64,000 nt of DNA. It comes from Gordonia soli NBRC 108243 (GTDB taxonomy: Bacteria > Actinomycetota > Actinomycetes > Mycobacteriales > Mycobacteriaceae). The notes beneath the pieces were generated by a model. The model was given only the letters and a program-made list of their open reading frames with translations. It ran no database searches and was not told the origin of the DNA. The stretch covers positions 111,678 through 175,677 of the forward strand of contig NZ_BANX01000023.1 in NCBI RefSeq assembly GCF_000334455.1, in the 5' to 3' direction. How positions within the stretch are numbered: position 1 is the first letter of the stretch; the number at the start of each line of letters is the position of its first letter. The position numbers and the translations under genes are program-made. This document shows, piece by piece, positions 42,907 to 51,296 of this stretch.

Positions 42907-43712
42907 TGTACGGCACCATGTCCGATGTCCGAGCAGCACTGTCGGTGGACGCATTGTGGCGGGTCGGGGAGTTGCTCGACGTCCAGACCTGGCCGGCGGT
43001 CCTGGATCTCCGTGCCCGACACGACACCGTCGAGGCCCATCATGCGGCCGCGACCCGGGCCGAACAGGAACTCGCTGCCGCCGGACTCGTTCGCCACGGC
43101 GCGGTCGACGATGCGCTGACCCTGGCGGTCCGCACGGTCGCCGATCCTGAATCCCAGTGTGAAGCACGCATCTTCGGGGCGGATGGCATCCGTCGGGTCT
43201 CACTCACGCGACGCGGACTCGACCATGTTCTGGTGCTCCGGAAGGACGAGTCGATCACCATCGAGACGGTCTCGATCGACGGCACCGCAACGCTGGCCGC
43301 GCGCATCGCCGCGTGTCTCGGTCCGGCTGAACCTGCGGACGTCGGTGCGGTGAGCGCGCCGACCGCAGAACTCGCCTCTCGTCTCGACAGTTGCACCGAC
43401 GCTGGAGAGTTCGCCGACACCTTGTCGGCGATCGGTGTCGATCGCCGGGAGGCGGTCGTCTACGGCGCAGCATTCGCCGAGCGTCACGGTTATGCCGAGA
43501 TAGTCGCCTCCGAGTTCGTCGAGGGGCGCACCCAACAGTCGTCTGGTTCTGTCGCCGTCTACGAGACCGTCCGCGGTCGAGTGGTGGCCAGTCCCAGTTG
43601 GTCGCCGGATGGGCAGATGTGGACCACGTTGTCTGCAGGTTCGGCGCACCGCATCAAGCAGGCCATCGGTCTGCTGGTGGAAACCTTGCCGAACCGACGG
43701 TGGATGCCGTGA
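42903..43712 (+). CDS. espG: ESX secretion chaperone EspG
   Basis: The 269-residue protein has the EspG fold pattern: SVDALWRVGELLDVQTWPAVLDLRARHDTVEA, RRVSLTRRGLDHVLVLRKDE, FVEGRTQQSSGSVAVYETVRGRVVASPSWSPDGQMWTTLSAGSAHRIKQAIGLLVETLP. EspG binds the tip of PE-PPE dimers and keeps them soluble for export. The start (ATG 42903) overlaps the PPE stop; ATG 42918 is an alternative. It probably serves the PE/PPE pair just upstream. Confidence 0.88.
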   Translation: MMYGTMSDVRAALSVDALWRVGELLDVQTWPAVLDLRARHDTVEAHHAAATRAEQELAAAGLVRHGAVDDALTLAVRTVADPESQCEARIFGADGIRRVSLTRRGLDHVLVLRKDESITIETVSIDGTATLAARIAACLGPAEPADVGAVSAPTAELASRLDSCTDAGEFADTLSAIGVDRREAVVYGAAFAERHGYAEIVASEFVEGRTQQSSGSVAVYETVRGRVVASPSWSPDGQMWTTLSAGSAHRIKQAIGLLVETLPNRRWMP

Positions 43713-43792
43713 CCGTGGGCGGGGGAAGAGGAACACAACTGCGGTCGCGTCGCGCGGCTGGAGACACCAACTAGAACGATGGAGGAATGAAG

Positions 43793-44128
43793 ATGTCAGA
43801 TGCAGGTGGCGGCAGCAACTTCGAACTCGATCTCGATGCCGGTTACAAGCACACCGACACGGTCTCGGAGATCATCGACTCGCTGCGGTCGACGCTCCGG
43901 ACCATCACCAACGAGGTCGAGACCGCCAAGGCGTCCTGGAAGGGCGATGCGTTCTCCTCGTTCCACTCCACCTCGGTCGAGTGGGACAGCGAGGCGACCC
44001 GCCTCAATCAGAAGCTCAACGAACTCGGGGAGACGCTGAGCGGCACCGTGTTCAAGGGCTCGGACTCGGCCAACCAGGACATCGCGAGCAGCTTCGCCGG
44101 CATCCACGCCGGTGGCCTGAACCTCTGA
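43793..44128 (+). CDS. esxB: WXG100 protein, EsxB (CFP-10)-like
   Basis: The 111-residue helical hairpin has Trp49-Lys50-Gly51 in the turn. The C-terminal export motif has Phe in place of Tyr: Phe87-K-G-S-Asp91. ATG 43793 is preferred over 43787 because GGAGGA at 43781-43786 is 6 nt from it. It would form a heterodimer with the EsxA-like protein encoded 28 bp downstream and carry the signal for the pair to EccC. Confidence 0.88.
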   Translation: MSDAGGGSNFELDLDAGYKHTDTVSEIIDSLRSTLRTITNEVETAKASWKGDAFSSFHSTSVEWDSEATRLNQKLNELGETLSGTVFKGSDSANQDIASSFAGIHAGGLNL

Positions 44129-44156
44129 TCTCGCACCAACCAGAAAGGACGTCGAC

Positions 44157-44453
44157 ATGTCTGCACCGATTCAGTACGGCTTCGCCCAGATCGCAGCGCT
44201 CGCCGATGCGCTCGAGCAGAACGGCAAGAACCTCATCACCCAGACCGAGACCCTGGAGTCCGCGGTCAAGCAGCTGAGCGGCACCTTCACCGGTGGTGCT
44301 CAGGCGGCGTACGACGCGAAGATCGCCGCATGGAAGTCGGAGATGTCCGACACCCAGGACATCCTGCACCGCATCGCCACCGCCGTCCGTGACGGTGGCA
44401 ACCACATGCAGACCGTGGATGGCCAGAACGCCAACGCCATCCAGTCGGCCTGA
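44157..44453 (+). CDS. esxA: WXG100 protein, EsxA (ESAT-6)-like, with FxG turn
   Basis: The 98-residue protein has two helices (FAQIAALADALEQNGKNLITQTETLESAVKQL and AQAAYDAKIAAWKSEMSDTQDILHRIATAVRDGG). The WxG position reads Phe44-Thr45-Gly46, so the Trp is replaced. There is a GAAAGGA ribosome site. It is the last gene of the plus-strand substrate operon and is followed by a strong hairpin. It is the expected partner of the EsxB-like protein. Confidence 0.88.
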   Translation: MSAPIQYGFAQIAALADALEQNGKNLITQTETLESAVKQLSGTFTGGAQAAYDAKIAAWKSEMSDTQDILHRIATAVRDGGNHMQTVDGQNANAIQSA

Positions 44454-44476
44454 TCGACAGGTCTCGTCACGCCCGG

Positions 44477-44508
44477 TGCGCCCGCCGACCACGAGGTCGG
44501 CGGGCGCA
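44477..44508. terminator. Bidirectional hairpin between esxA and eccE
   Basis: A perfect 14-bp stem (TGCGCCCGCCGACC and its complement) has an ACGA loop. It lies between the convergent stops at 44453 and 44573. There is no U tract. Confidence 0.85.
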
Positions 44509-44572
44509 TCGTCGTCTCGGGGTGATGGTGACGAGCGGTTGGGACAGACGCTGACCCTGCAGCGCCCGCGTG

Positions 44573-46273
44573 TCAGCGCCGGCGGGCGACGCGGAGCACA
44601 CGGTCCGGAGCGTTGAGAGACGCACCGATGTACTGCATCTCGTCCTCGGTCGCGACCATCACGATCTGATCGGTCTCGCTGCCGCTGCGCACCGTGACCC
44701 TCGGGCCGGCGTCGGCGTTCTGGATCAAGGAGACGTCGGCGCCCGGGGTGGTGGCCAGGCCTGCCGCGGTGACCGTGATGATCGTGACCTCCGCGCTGAC
44801 ACCTTCACTGGCGACGCCGTCGTGTACCAGTACCGAATAGCCTTGGCGTCTACCGGCGATCTGGGACCCCGCTGCTGCGCCGGCGACCGACAGCACCTGG
44901 GGATCGCCGATCGAATGGGCCATCGGCATCCAGTGCGCAGGACGGTCCGTGTAGACCATCACTCGTGCCCCGAGCGCGATCGCCCGGAGCACCACCTGCT
45001 GGGAGAGATGCAGTGTCCCGGCGATCTCGACCGTTCGGACGTTGGATCCCACCAGAGAGAGCGCCACCGCCCGGCCTTGATCGTCGGCACCGATCAGCTG
45101 ACCACAGCCTGCAGCCGGAAGTGCCAGAGTGGCCAACGAATCACGGTCGGTGAGGTACTCCAGGAAAGCTCGGTCGGCGAACGGGTCGGCCAACGGCAGG
45201 CCCGCGAGGAAAGCATCCAGTTGGCGGCCGTTGCACGGATGGAAGCCGTCCGGTACGGGCACCTCGTCGGTCGACAGTGTGGTGAAACGGGCGAGGCCGC
45301 TCACGTGTACGTCTTCGGTATCGCCTGCTGCAGGCCGGATGTGGAGAGTCAGCGAGGTACTCAGACTCGGGACCGTCCATGGTGCGCCCAGTCCCGGCTC
45401 GGCGAGCGCCGCGGCATCGAGACGGAACACCCGGGCGGTCGTCGGACCCGCGTCCACGTGATCCCACGACTCCGCGAGAGATCCGGGCTGGGTGCCCTCC
45501 ATCAACGAACCGAACACGGAGTTGATCTCCGCCGCAGTCAGGATGGTGGCGGCATGCCCCTTGGCCGACAGTCGGTTGGCGATCCGACGGGTGGCGACCA
45601 CCGCGGTCTTGATGACGCCTGTCGACCCGCTGCCGCGCCGCTCGATGGCGTCGGCGTTGGCGAGCGGATCGAGGCGGAGAACGACTGTCACCGAACGGAA
45701 CGCAGTCGCCGGTAGTGGCCCCAGGATGTTGCCGTAGATGCGCGCGATGTTGCTGGTGCCGTACGCACGCGACCCGTGACTGACGATGTCGGCCGACTCC
45801 AACGCGATGTCGAACTGATGCAGGCATTCGGCGATCAGATCGAGTGGGACGACGTCGTCGGTGATGGTCCGGCCGGGGGCGAATCGCGTCAGTGCACGCG
45901 GATTCGACTCGATCCGGATCATCGTGATGACGCGGTCGCCATCCCATCGCAGGCCGCAACTGCCACCTTCGGCGAGGGGGACGTCGAACGGTGGCTCGAA
46001 CACGAGTTCCGGTGTGCGGAGCCTGCGAAGCAGATATCCGGTTCGCGCGCCTGTCAGTCGAACGAATGACATTCCGGACCGGCGCGCAAGCGCTGGGACC
46101 GCGAGTACGGCACCGACGATGACGCCGATCCACCAGGGTTTGCCGAAGACCGCGGCCACCACCGTGGCAACGAGGACCACGAGCTCCGCGGTGACCAGTG
46201 CGGGAACGGGCATCCATCGGTTGGCCCAGAAGGTGTCGGGAGTGCGGACGCGAAATGCTGCCGGCTGTGTCAC
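44573..46273 (-). CDS. eccE: ESX conserved component EccE
   Basis: The protein has about 566 residues. Two membrane helices at the N-terminus (LVTAELVVLVATVVAAVF, WIGVIVGAVLAVPALA) are followed by the EccE domain (LTGARTGYLLRR, GLRWDGDRVITMIRIE). EccE sits at the periphery of the inner-membrane ESX complex and is absent from ESX-4. GTG 46273 was chosen because a GGGGGGA site lies 8 nt upstream; the in-frame ATG 46312 has none. Much longer upstream open frame is antisense to eccB. It is divergent from eccB with about 90 bp between starts, giving a shared promoter region. Confidence 0.88.
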   Translation of the reverse strand: MTQPAAFRVRTPDTFWANRWMPVPALVTAELVVLVATVVAAVFGKPWWIGVIVGAVLAVPALARRSGMSFVRLTGARTGYLLRRLRTPELVFEPPFDVPLAEGGSCGLRWDGDRVITMIRIESNPRALTRFAPGRTITDDVVPLDLIAECLHQFDIALESADIVSHGSRAYGTSNIARIYGNILGPLPATAFRSVTVVLRLDPLANADAIERRGSGSTGVIKTAVVATRRIANRLSAKGHAATILTAAEINSVFGSLMEGTQPGSLAESWDHVDAGPTTARVFRLDAAALAEPGLGAPWTVPSLSTSLTLHIRPAAGDTEDVHVSGLARFTTLSTDEVPVPDGFHPCNGRQLDAFLAGLPLADPFADRAFLEYLTDRDSLATLALPAAGCGQLIGADDQGRAVALSLVGSNVRTVEIAGTLHLSQQVVLRAIALGARVMVYTDRPAHWMPMAHSIGDPQVLSVAGAAAGSQIAGRRQGYSVLVHDGVASEGVSAEVTIITVTAAGLATTPGADVSLIQNADAGPRVTVRSGSETDQIVMVATEDEMQYIGASLNAPDRVLRVARRR

Positions 46274-46360
46274 TGCGCGTTTCCCCCCGTACGCATCGAC
46301 GGCGTTGACCATGAGTACGGTACCGTGCACCACGAGGACACGGGCTGAGGGGAGGTCGTG

Positions 46361-47839
46361 GTGCCGGCCCAGTTGACTACTCGCCAGCAGGTCAGTGGCT
46401 ACCGCTTCCTGTTGCGCCGACTCGAGCACGCGCTGATGCGTCGCGACGTCCGGATGCTGCATGATCCGATGCGATCGCACTTCCGCGCAGTGATCGTCGG
46501 AATCGCCCTGTCGCTCTTGCTGACGGGCGGATGCGCCGTCTACGGACTGATCAAGCCCGCAGGGTCGGTCGGTGACGGCCACATCATCGTCGGCAAGGAT
46601 TCCGGTGGGCTGTTCGTGCTCATCGACGACACCCTCCACCCCGTCCTGAATCTGGCATCCGCCCGCCTCATCATCGGCAGCCCCGAGAAGCCGACATCGG
46701 TCTCGGACGGCAAGCTCTCGTCGTACAAGCGCGGACCGCTCGTCGGCATTCCGGGTGCGCCCCAGAGTCTCCCGGGCCCAGCCGACTCGGGCCACTCGTA
46801 CTGGACGGTCTGTGACACGGTGGTGGTCACCAGCGGCTCCAGCTCGCTGGCGGGTGGCGTCCGGACCGCGGTGTCGGCGACCGAACCGGACACCGGAACC
46901 GGCAGCCGCGCGCTGTCTGCGGCCGAGGGGCTCCTGGTGCGCAGTGGTGAATCCACCTACCTGCTGGACGACGGACGGCGGTACCTGGTCGACACCGACG
47001 ATGTGGCCGTCACCCGCGCGCTGGGACTCTCAGAGGCCGACGAGCGGCCGGTGAGTACCGGAATGCTCAACGCGTTCCCTGAGGCGGACGAGCTGACGAC
47101 CCCGGAGATCAGCGGCCGCGGTGCGACCTCGACAACCGGACTCGGCGCCATCGGATCGATCATCCAGGTTCCGGGAGTGGGCGATTCGGCCCCGACCTTG
47201 TACGTGGTGCTGCGCGACGGAATACAGCCGGTGACCCAGTTGGCGGCCGACGTGATCCGGTACTCGGACACGGCGGGGGGCGGCGAGACACGGTCGGTCG
47301 CGCCTGCCGTCATCAACGACATCGCGCAGCGAGATGTGCTTCCGGTCCGCGATTTCCCGGCGGTGGCCCCGACGATCATCGGCCAGCAATCGGCACCGGT
47401 CGGCTGTCTGGCGTGGGACAAGGGCGCGGAGAACGAGCCGGCGAAGCTGCGTGTACTGGCCGGGACCGCTTTGCCGCTACCCGATGACCGGGAGCCGGTC
47501 GCGCTCGCGACCAGCGACGGCTCCGGGCCGGGCGTCGACGAGGCGTACATCCCCCCGAGCAGCGGCAGCTACGTGACCACGACGGGTAGTGATCCGTCGT
47601 CGCCGAGGCGGGCATCACTGATGTACATCAGCGATGCGGGGGTGCGCTACGCCGTCATCGATCCCTCGACCGGCAAGGCGCTGGGTCTGGGGGAGTCGCC
47701 GCAGGTCGCGCCGTGGCCGATCGTCGGCCTGTTGCCCACCGGACCCGAACTCTCACAGCACAATGCATTGGTCGAGCGGGATTCGGTGGTGTCGGATCAG
47801 CGGGGTGCGGTGATCCAGGTGGAGCAACCCGGCGGCTGA
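46361..47839 (+). CDS. eccB: ESX conserved component EccB
   Basis: The protein has about 492 residues. The N-terminal QLTTRQQVSGYRFLLRRLEHALMRRDVRMLHDPMRSH is the EccB hallmark. A single membrane helix (AVIVGIALSLLLTGGCAVYGLI, residues about 45-66) anchors a large periplasmic domain made of repeated modules (VGKDSGGLFVLIDDTLHPVLNLASARLI). Two Cys (WTVCDTV and VGCLAWD) are placed as for the conserved disulfide. EccB is the periplasmic face of the secretion pore. GTG 46358 and 46361 are both possible; the latter has better spacing from GGGGAGG. Confidence 0.9.
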   Translation: MPAQLTTRQQVSGYRFLLRRLEHALMRRDVRMLHDPMRSHFRAVIVGIALSLLLTGGCAVYGLIKPAGSVGDGHIIVGKDSGGLFVLIDDTLHPVLNLASARLIIGSPEKPTSVSDGKLSSYKRGPLVGIPGAPQSLPGPADSGHSYWTVCDTVVVTSGSSSLAGGVRTAVSATEPDTGTGSRALSAAEGLLVRSGESTYLLDDGRRYLVDTDDVAVTRALGLSEADERPVSTGMLNAFPEADELTTPEISGRGATSTTGLGAIGSIIQVPGVGDSAPTLYVVLRDGIQPVTQLAADVIRYSDTAGGGETRSVAPAVINDIAQRDVLPVRDFPAVAPTIIGQQSAPVGCLAWDKGAENEPAKLRVLAGTALPLPDDREPVALATSDGSGPGVDEAYIPPSSGSYVTTTGSDPSSPRRASLMYISDAGVRYAVIDPSTGKALGLGESPQVAPWPIVGLLPTGPELSQHNALVERDSVVSDQRGAVIQVEQPGG

Positions 47840-47844
47840 TCTCA

Positions 47845-47904
47845 CGCGACGTCATCTCGAAGACGCGACCTCAGTCGAGGTCGCGGGAAGGAGATGAGGT
47901 CGCG
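47845..47904. terminator. 60-nt nested-hairpin element, copy B
   Basis: Same design as the element at 21819: outer arms CGCGACGTCATCTCG and GGAGATGAGGTCGCG, inner hairpin GCGACCTCAGTCGAGGTCGC. It begins 6 bp after the eccB stop and lies before the convergent EspB-like gene. Loops and spacers differ from copy A while stems are kept. Confidence 0.8.
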
Positions 47905-47951
47905 GTATCGCCGCGAGGCGGTCGGCTGATCGTGACGTGCAACGATCGGGG

Positions 47952-49496
47952 TCACTCCTTGATGACGACCGGCGCCGCCTTGACCGGGACGCCCAGGATC
48001 GCCTCACCGTTCCGTGTGGTCTGCAGGAACTTGTTGGCCTTGTGCTCCTTGTCCTCGCCACCGGCCCCGCGTCCACCGCCGGCGCCGCCGCCACCCATCG
48101 GCATGCCCGACGACGCCGAAGCGCCACGACCGGCCATCGCGCGCTCCAGTGCGCCGGCCTCCTTGAGGCCCTTGGCAAGCGAGGTCTCGCGACCGGCGAG
48201 GGACTCGGTGGCCCGGGCGCCGAGTGGGGAGGAACCACCGCTCGCGCCGCCTCCGCCGCCACCCTTGGCGCCCCCGCCTGCACCTCCGCCGCCGCCACCC
48301 TTACCGAGGTTGCCTGCTTTCTTCTTGGCGTCCTCGACTGCCTTCTGGAGTGACGTGAGGCCGGCCGGCTTGTTGCTCAGTGCACGCTTCTGCGCGTCGG
48401 TGATCGACTTCTGGGCCTGCTTGGCGGCATTCTGCGCTTGCGAGAGCGCACTCTGGCCGAGGCCTGACACCTGCTGCATGCCTTGCGATGCGGCGTTGCC
48501 GAGGGGGTTGCTGCCACCGCCCGCCGACTGACCGCCGGCCTTCACCGGCATCGCCGCGAACTGGCCGATGTCGGGGACCTTTCCCGCGCCGCTGCCGCCG
48601 CTGGCCCCACCGAACGAACCTCCGCCACCGCCGCCGGGAGCGCCACCGCCGCCTCCGCCACCTCCCGGACCGGCGCCACCGGGAGCGCCGGGTGGGAGTG
48701 ACGGCGCTGGATCGTTGGCACCGACGAAGAACGGCACGTTCCGGTCCGACTCTTGGATGCCAGGGTCGAACGTCTGCTTCATCACGCCTTGGGTCCGCTC
48801 ATCAGCCGCTTTCTCTGCCGCCGTGAAGATGCCCTCGTAGAACGTTCGTGTCGCCTCACTGCTGTCCACGCTCGAGTAGACCCCGGCGCGTGTCCCGGTC
48901 CGTGTGTCCACCTGCCAGGTGAGCCCGTTCTTGCCGTGCTCGCCGTTCAACGTAACGGTCACGTGCTTGTTGGATGCTGTCCCGTCGATGTCCTGGTTGT
49001 TCATGATGTCCTCGACGTACTTGCGGACTTCCTCCGGCGTCGGCAGGCTGAACTTGGTGCTGTCGAGTGTGCTCGACAGACCTGCAAGATTCGACTTCAT
49101 CGTGCTTATCGCTGCGTTCAGCGATTCGCCCTTGGCGACATACGCTTTGGTCACCTGATCCGCAGCCGCTGCGCCCGACCCGCTCCATTGGTTTGCCAGG
49201 ACGGTCGCCATCCCGTTCTGCATGCCTTTGAAACCCGCGTCCATCTCGCGCCGGATCGTGTCCCACGCCTCGCCGACAGCGCCGACATTTCCCGGATCGA
49301 GGGCCAGCGAGTTGTCGTAGATCCAGAACCACTTCTTGCCGTCCCATGGATCGAGCACATCGAGGACGCGACCATCGTCGAGGTTGACCCCCTGCGGGAT
49401 CTGTTGAGGGGTGCGCCGTGGTGGGTCCCTGCGCTCAGGGTTGAACGGATTCTGTGCGACGGCCTCGTCGCTGCTGATGTCGTCGCCACCGCTCAC
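47952..49496 (-). CDS. EspB-like ESX substrate, Gly-rich C-terminal half
   Basis: The 514-residue protein starts at GTG 49496 after a GGGGGGAAA site. Residues about 60-240 form a helical PE/PPE-like bundle with Trp-Ser-Gly in LANQWSGSGAAAADQ. Residues about 260-300 and 385-420 are long Gly/Ala runs, separated by a Gln/Ala/Lys helix (QSALSQAQNAAKQAQKSITDAQ). The end is basic and then hydrophobic (GVPVKAAPVVIKE). EspB of ESX-1 has a PE-PPE-like core and a Gly-rich C-terminal part cut by MycP1; this similarity is by layout, not a firm orthology call. It is divergent from the second EspG gene. Confidence 0.65.
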   Translation of the reverse strand: MSGGDDISSDEAVAQNPFNPERRDPPRRTPQQIPQGVNLDDGRVLDVLDPWDGKKWFWIYDNSLALDPGNVGAVGEAWDTIRREMDAGFKGMQNGMATVLANQWSGSGAAAADQVTKAYVAKGESLNAAISTMKSNLAGLSSTLDSTKFSLPTPEEVRKYVEDIMNNQDIDGTASNKHVTVTLNGEHGKNGLTWQVDTRTGTRAGVYSSVDSSEATRTFYEGIFTAAEKAADERTQGVMKQTFDPGIQESDRNVPFFVGANDPAPSLPPGAPGGAGPGGGGGGGGAPGGGGGGSFGGASGGSGAGKVPDIGQFAAMPVKAGGQSAGGGSNPLGNAASQGMQQVSGLGQSALSQAQNAAKQAQKSITDAQKRALSNKPAGLTSLQKAVEDAKKKAGNLGKGGGGGGAGGGAKGGGGGGASGGSSPLGARATESLAGRETSLAKGLKEAGALERAMAGRGASASSGMPMGGGGAGGGRGAGGEDKEHKANKFLQTTRNGEAILGVPVKAAPVVIKE

Positions 49497-49607
49497 GTCA
49501 TTTCCCCCCGGGCGAGTCGCTTATATTGGTCTTCGGGACAGAGTTCGCTCGCAGGTTAGAGTACTTCAACTTCCGTAGGCCGGGATCGTTCGAGAAGGTG
49601 AATCGCG

Positions 49608-50384
49608 ATGAACGACTCGAGATGGCGCGCAGACGTACTGGGCACGGTGACAGCCCAACAGGTCTCGGTCTTCTGCGAGATGTGGGGGCAGCCGTGGATG
49701 CCGTACCCGCTGGAGGCGCTTGCTCGCAGGGTGTCCACCGAGTCCCTGCAGCGCCGCCGAATCGACATCAGGAATCGCTTCGAGTCGTTCCCGCCGTTGG
49801 TATTCGAGGAGTGGGCCAGAACTTCGATCCTGCCTGACCTGCGGGTCGAAGCGATGGTCATCGATGTGAACCCGGCAGGAGACAACCAATCCGGCCTACT
49901 CATCAACGCTGTGCGGCGGAACGATTTCGGGTTCCTTGCCACTCAGCGGTACGACGAGTCTGCTGACGAGTCGAGCGACATCACGGTTCGGCAGATGCAG
50001 GCCGTGGACCTGGGTCGTGCAATCGTGGACGTGCTGCCGAAAGTCGCCGTGAGCAAGCCGTTGGCGGACGTGAATCCACCGTCCGTCGACCCGAGATCGC
50101 GGTCGGTGCTCGACGACACACCGTCGCCGCCCCCGTGGAGGTCTCCCCTGGACGGCGCGCGTGGACTGCATTCGGGGTTCCTGCAGGTGCGTGACGGTCG
50201 AGACGCCGAACGCCACCTCGACGTAGGTGTTCCGCGCCTGTTGTGGGCCGATTTCGCCGAGCACGGACGATATGTGTTGACAGGACAAGGCATGACCGCC
50301 GTGGATGACGCTGAACTGAAGCGTCTGATCGACGCGATGATCGGCGAGCGGGTTCAAGCGATTCGACAACGACGCGGTGGATGA
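49608..50384 (+). CDS. Second EspG-family chaperone
   Basis: The 258-residue protein shares the EspG pattern (VTAQQVSVFCEMWGQPWMPYPLEALARR, FGFLATQRYDESADESSDITVRQMQAVDLGRAIVDVLP, GRYVLTGQGMTAVDDAELKRLIDAMI). It is clearly different in sequence from the EspG at 42903, so it probably serves another substrate, most simply the divergent EspB-like protein. There is a GAAGGTGA ribosome site. Confidence 0.75.
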   Translation: MNDSRWRADVLGTVTAQQVSVFCEMWGQPWMPYPLEALARRVSTESLQRRRIDIRNRFESFPPLVFEEWARTSILPDLRVEAMVIDVNPAGDNQSGLLINAVRRNDFGFLATQRYDESADESSDITVRQMQAVDLGRAIVDVLPKVAVSKPLADVNPPSVDPRSRSVLDDTPSPPPWRSPLDGARGLHSGFLQVRDGRDAERHLDVGVPRLLWADFAEHGRYVLTGQGMTAVDDAELKRLIDAMIGERVQAIRQRRGG

Positions 50385-50506
50385 CGTCACGGAGTCGACC
50401 GCCACGCCCACCCGACCGATCCTCGTCTGGTAGCGCGAACTGCGGGCGGGTACGGTCGTCGTATGCAGCCAGAGTCGGGAAGGGTGCGGGTGGGGGAGCC
50501 AGGGTC

Positions 50507-51229
50507 GTGACCGGGCCGCCCCCGCCGCCAGGGCCGTATTTCCCGCCGCCGGATAGCGCGGCCGGTCCGTTCCAGCAGCCGAACGTTCCTCACCAGCGGG
50601 GTGGAGGCAGCTCGGAGCCACCGCGCCGCCGCTGGGCTTGGTTTGTTCTAGCCGGTGTTGTCGTCGTGGTCGTCGTCGTGGCGGTCGTCGCCATGGTTGT
50701 CGCGGCCTCCGATGGTTCCGAGTCCGACACAGCATCTGGTTCCTCGCCATCGCTACTCGGTCCCGAGGGGACCCTCACCGTTCCAGCTAGTCAGAATCCG
50801 CTGCCTGCGGACCAACTGTGGAATCCCAGTCAGCTACCAGACTCTGTTTTCTCGGAGATGCAGTTCGCGCGACGTGTCACCGAGCGTTGTGACTTCCTGG
50901 CAGGAGTGAGGTCATGCGACTGGGGGACTGTGCCGACCGCGCCGGCCGGTTACGGTGGCTATGTCTATTCGACCCGCTATTCGCTGGACGAGGTACGCCG
51001 GATGCCCAACTTCACCGATTTCTCCGACACTGTGGTCGACGGGCGACGGGCAGTGAAGTACACCCCCGTCGGCAAAGGTTTCGTCGAGCGGTGTGACATC
51101 GCGTGGGGCACCAGCTTCGGGTCGATCTGGGTCACGATAGCCAGATCGAGTTCGGTGAGCGGAGCGATCGACAACTGCGGCCTCGTCGAGAAGTGGGCGA
51201 GGCTGGTGTATCGAAACGCCCCCAAATGA
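50507..51229 (+). CDS. Membrane-anchored DUF3558-like protein
   Basis: The 240-residue protein has a Pro-rich cytoplasmic N-terminus, one membrane helix (WAWFVLAGVVVVVVVVAVVAMVVA, about residues 44-67) and an extracytoplasmic domain with three or four Cys (TERCDFLAGVRSCDWG, VERCDIAWG, IDNCGLVEKW). The domain looks like DUF3558, which is usually found in lipoproteins. GTG 50507 with GGGGGAG upstream is preferred. An ATG at 50381 overlapping the EspG stop would add 42 Arg/Ser-rich residues that do not look coding. It is in an operon with EspG and the next gene. Confidence 0.65.
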   Translation: MTGPPPPPGPYFPPPDSAAGPFQQPNVPHQRGGGSSEPPRRRWAWFVLAGVVVVVVVVAVVAMVVAASDGSESDTASGSSPSLLGPEGTLTVPASQNPLPADQLWNPSQLPDSVFSEMQFARRVTERCDFLAGVRSCDWGTVPTAPAGYGGYVYSTRYSLDEVRRMPNFTDFSDTVVDGRRAVKYTPVGKGFVERCDIAWGTSFGSIWVTIARSSSVSGAIDNCGLVEKWARLVYRNAPK

Positions 51230-51296
51230 TCAGCACCGCCGCTTGAACAGACTCGTCGAAACTCTTCATCTCTGACCACCAGACAGGAGCCGAACC

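Noticed and set aside
46274..46795. Upstream extension of EccE on the minus strand
   Set aside because: It runs antisense to the conserved EccB N-terminus, and a good ribosome site precedes GTG 46273.
50381..50506. N-terminal extension of the DUF3558-like protein from the ATGA at 50381
   Set aside because: The added 42 residues are Arg/Ser-rich with random wobble bases, and a better ribosome site precedes GTG 50507.
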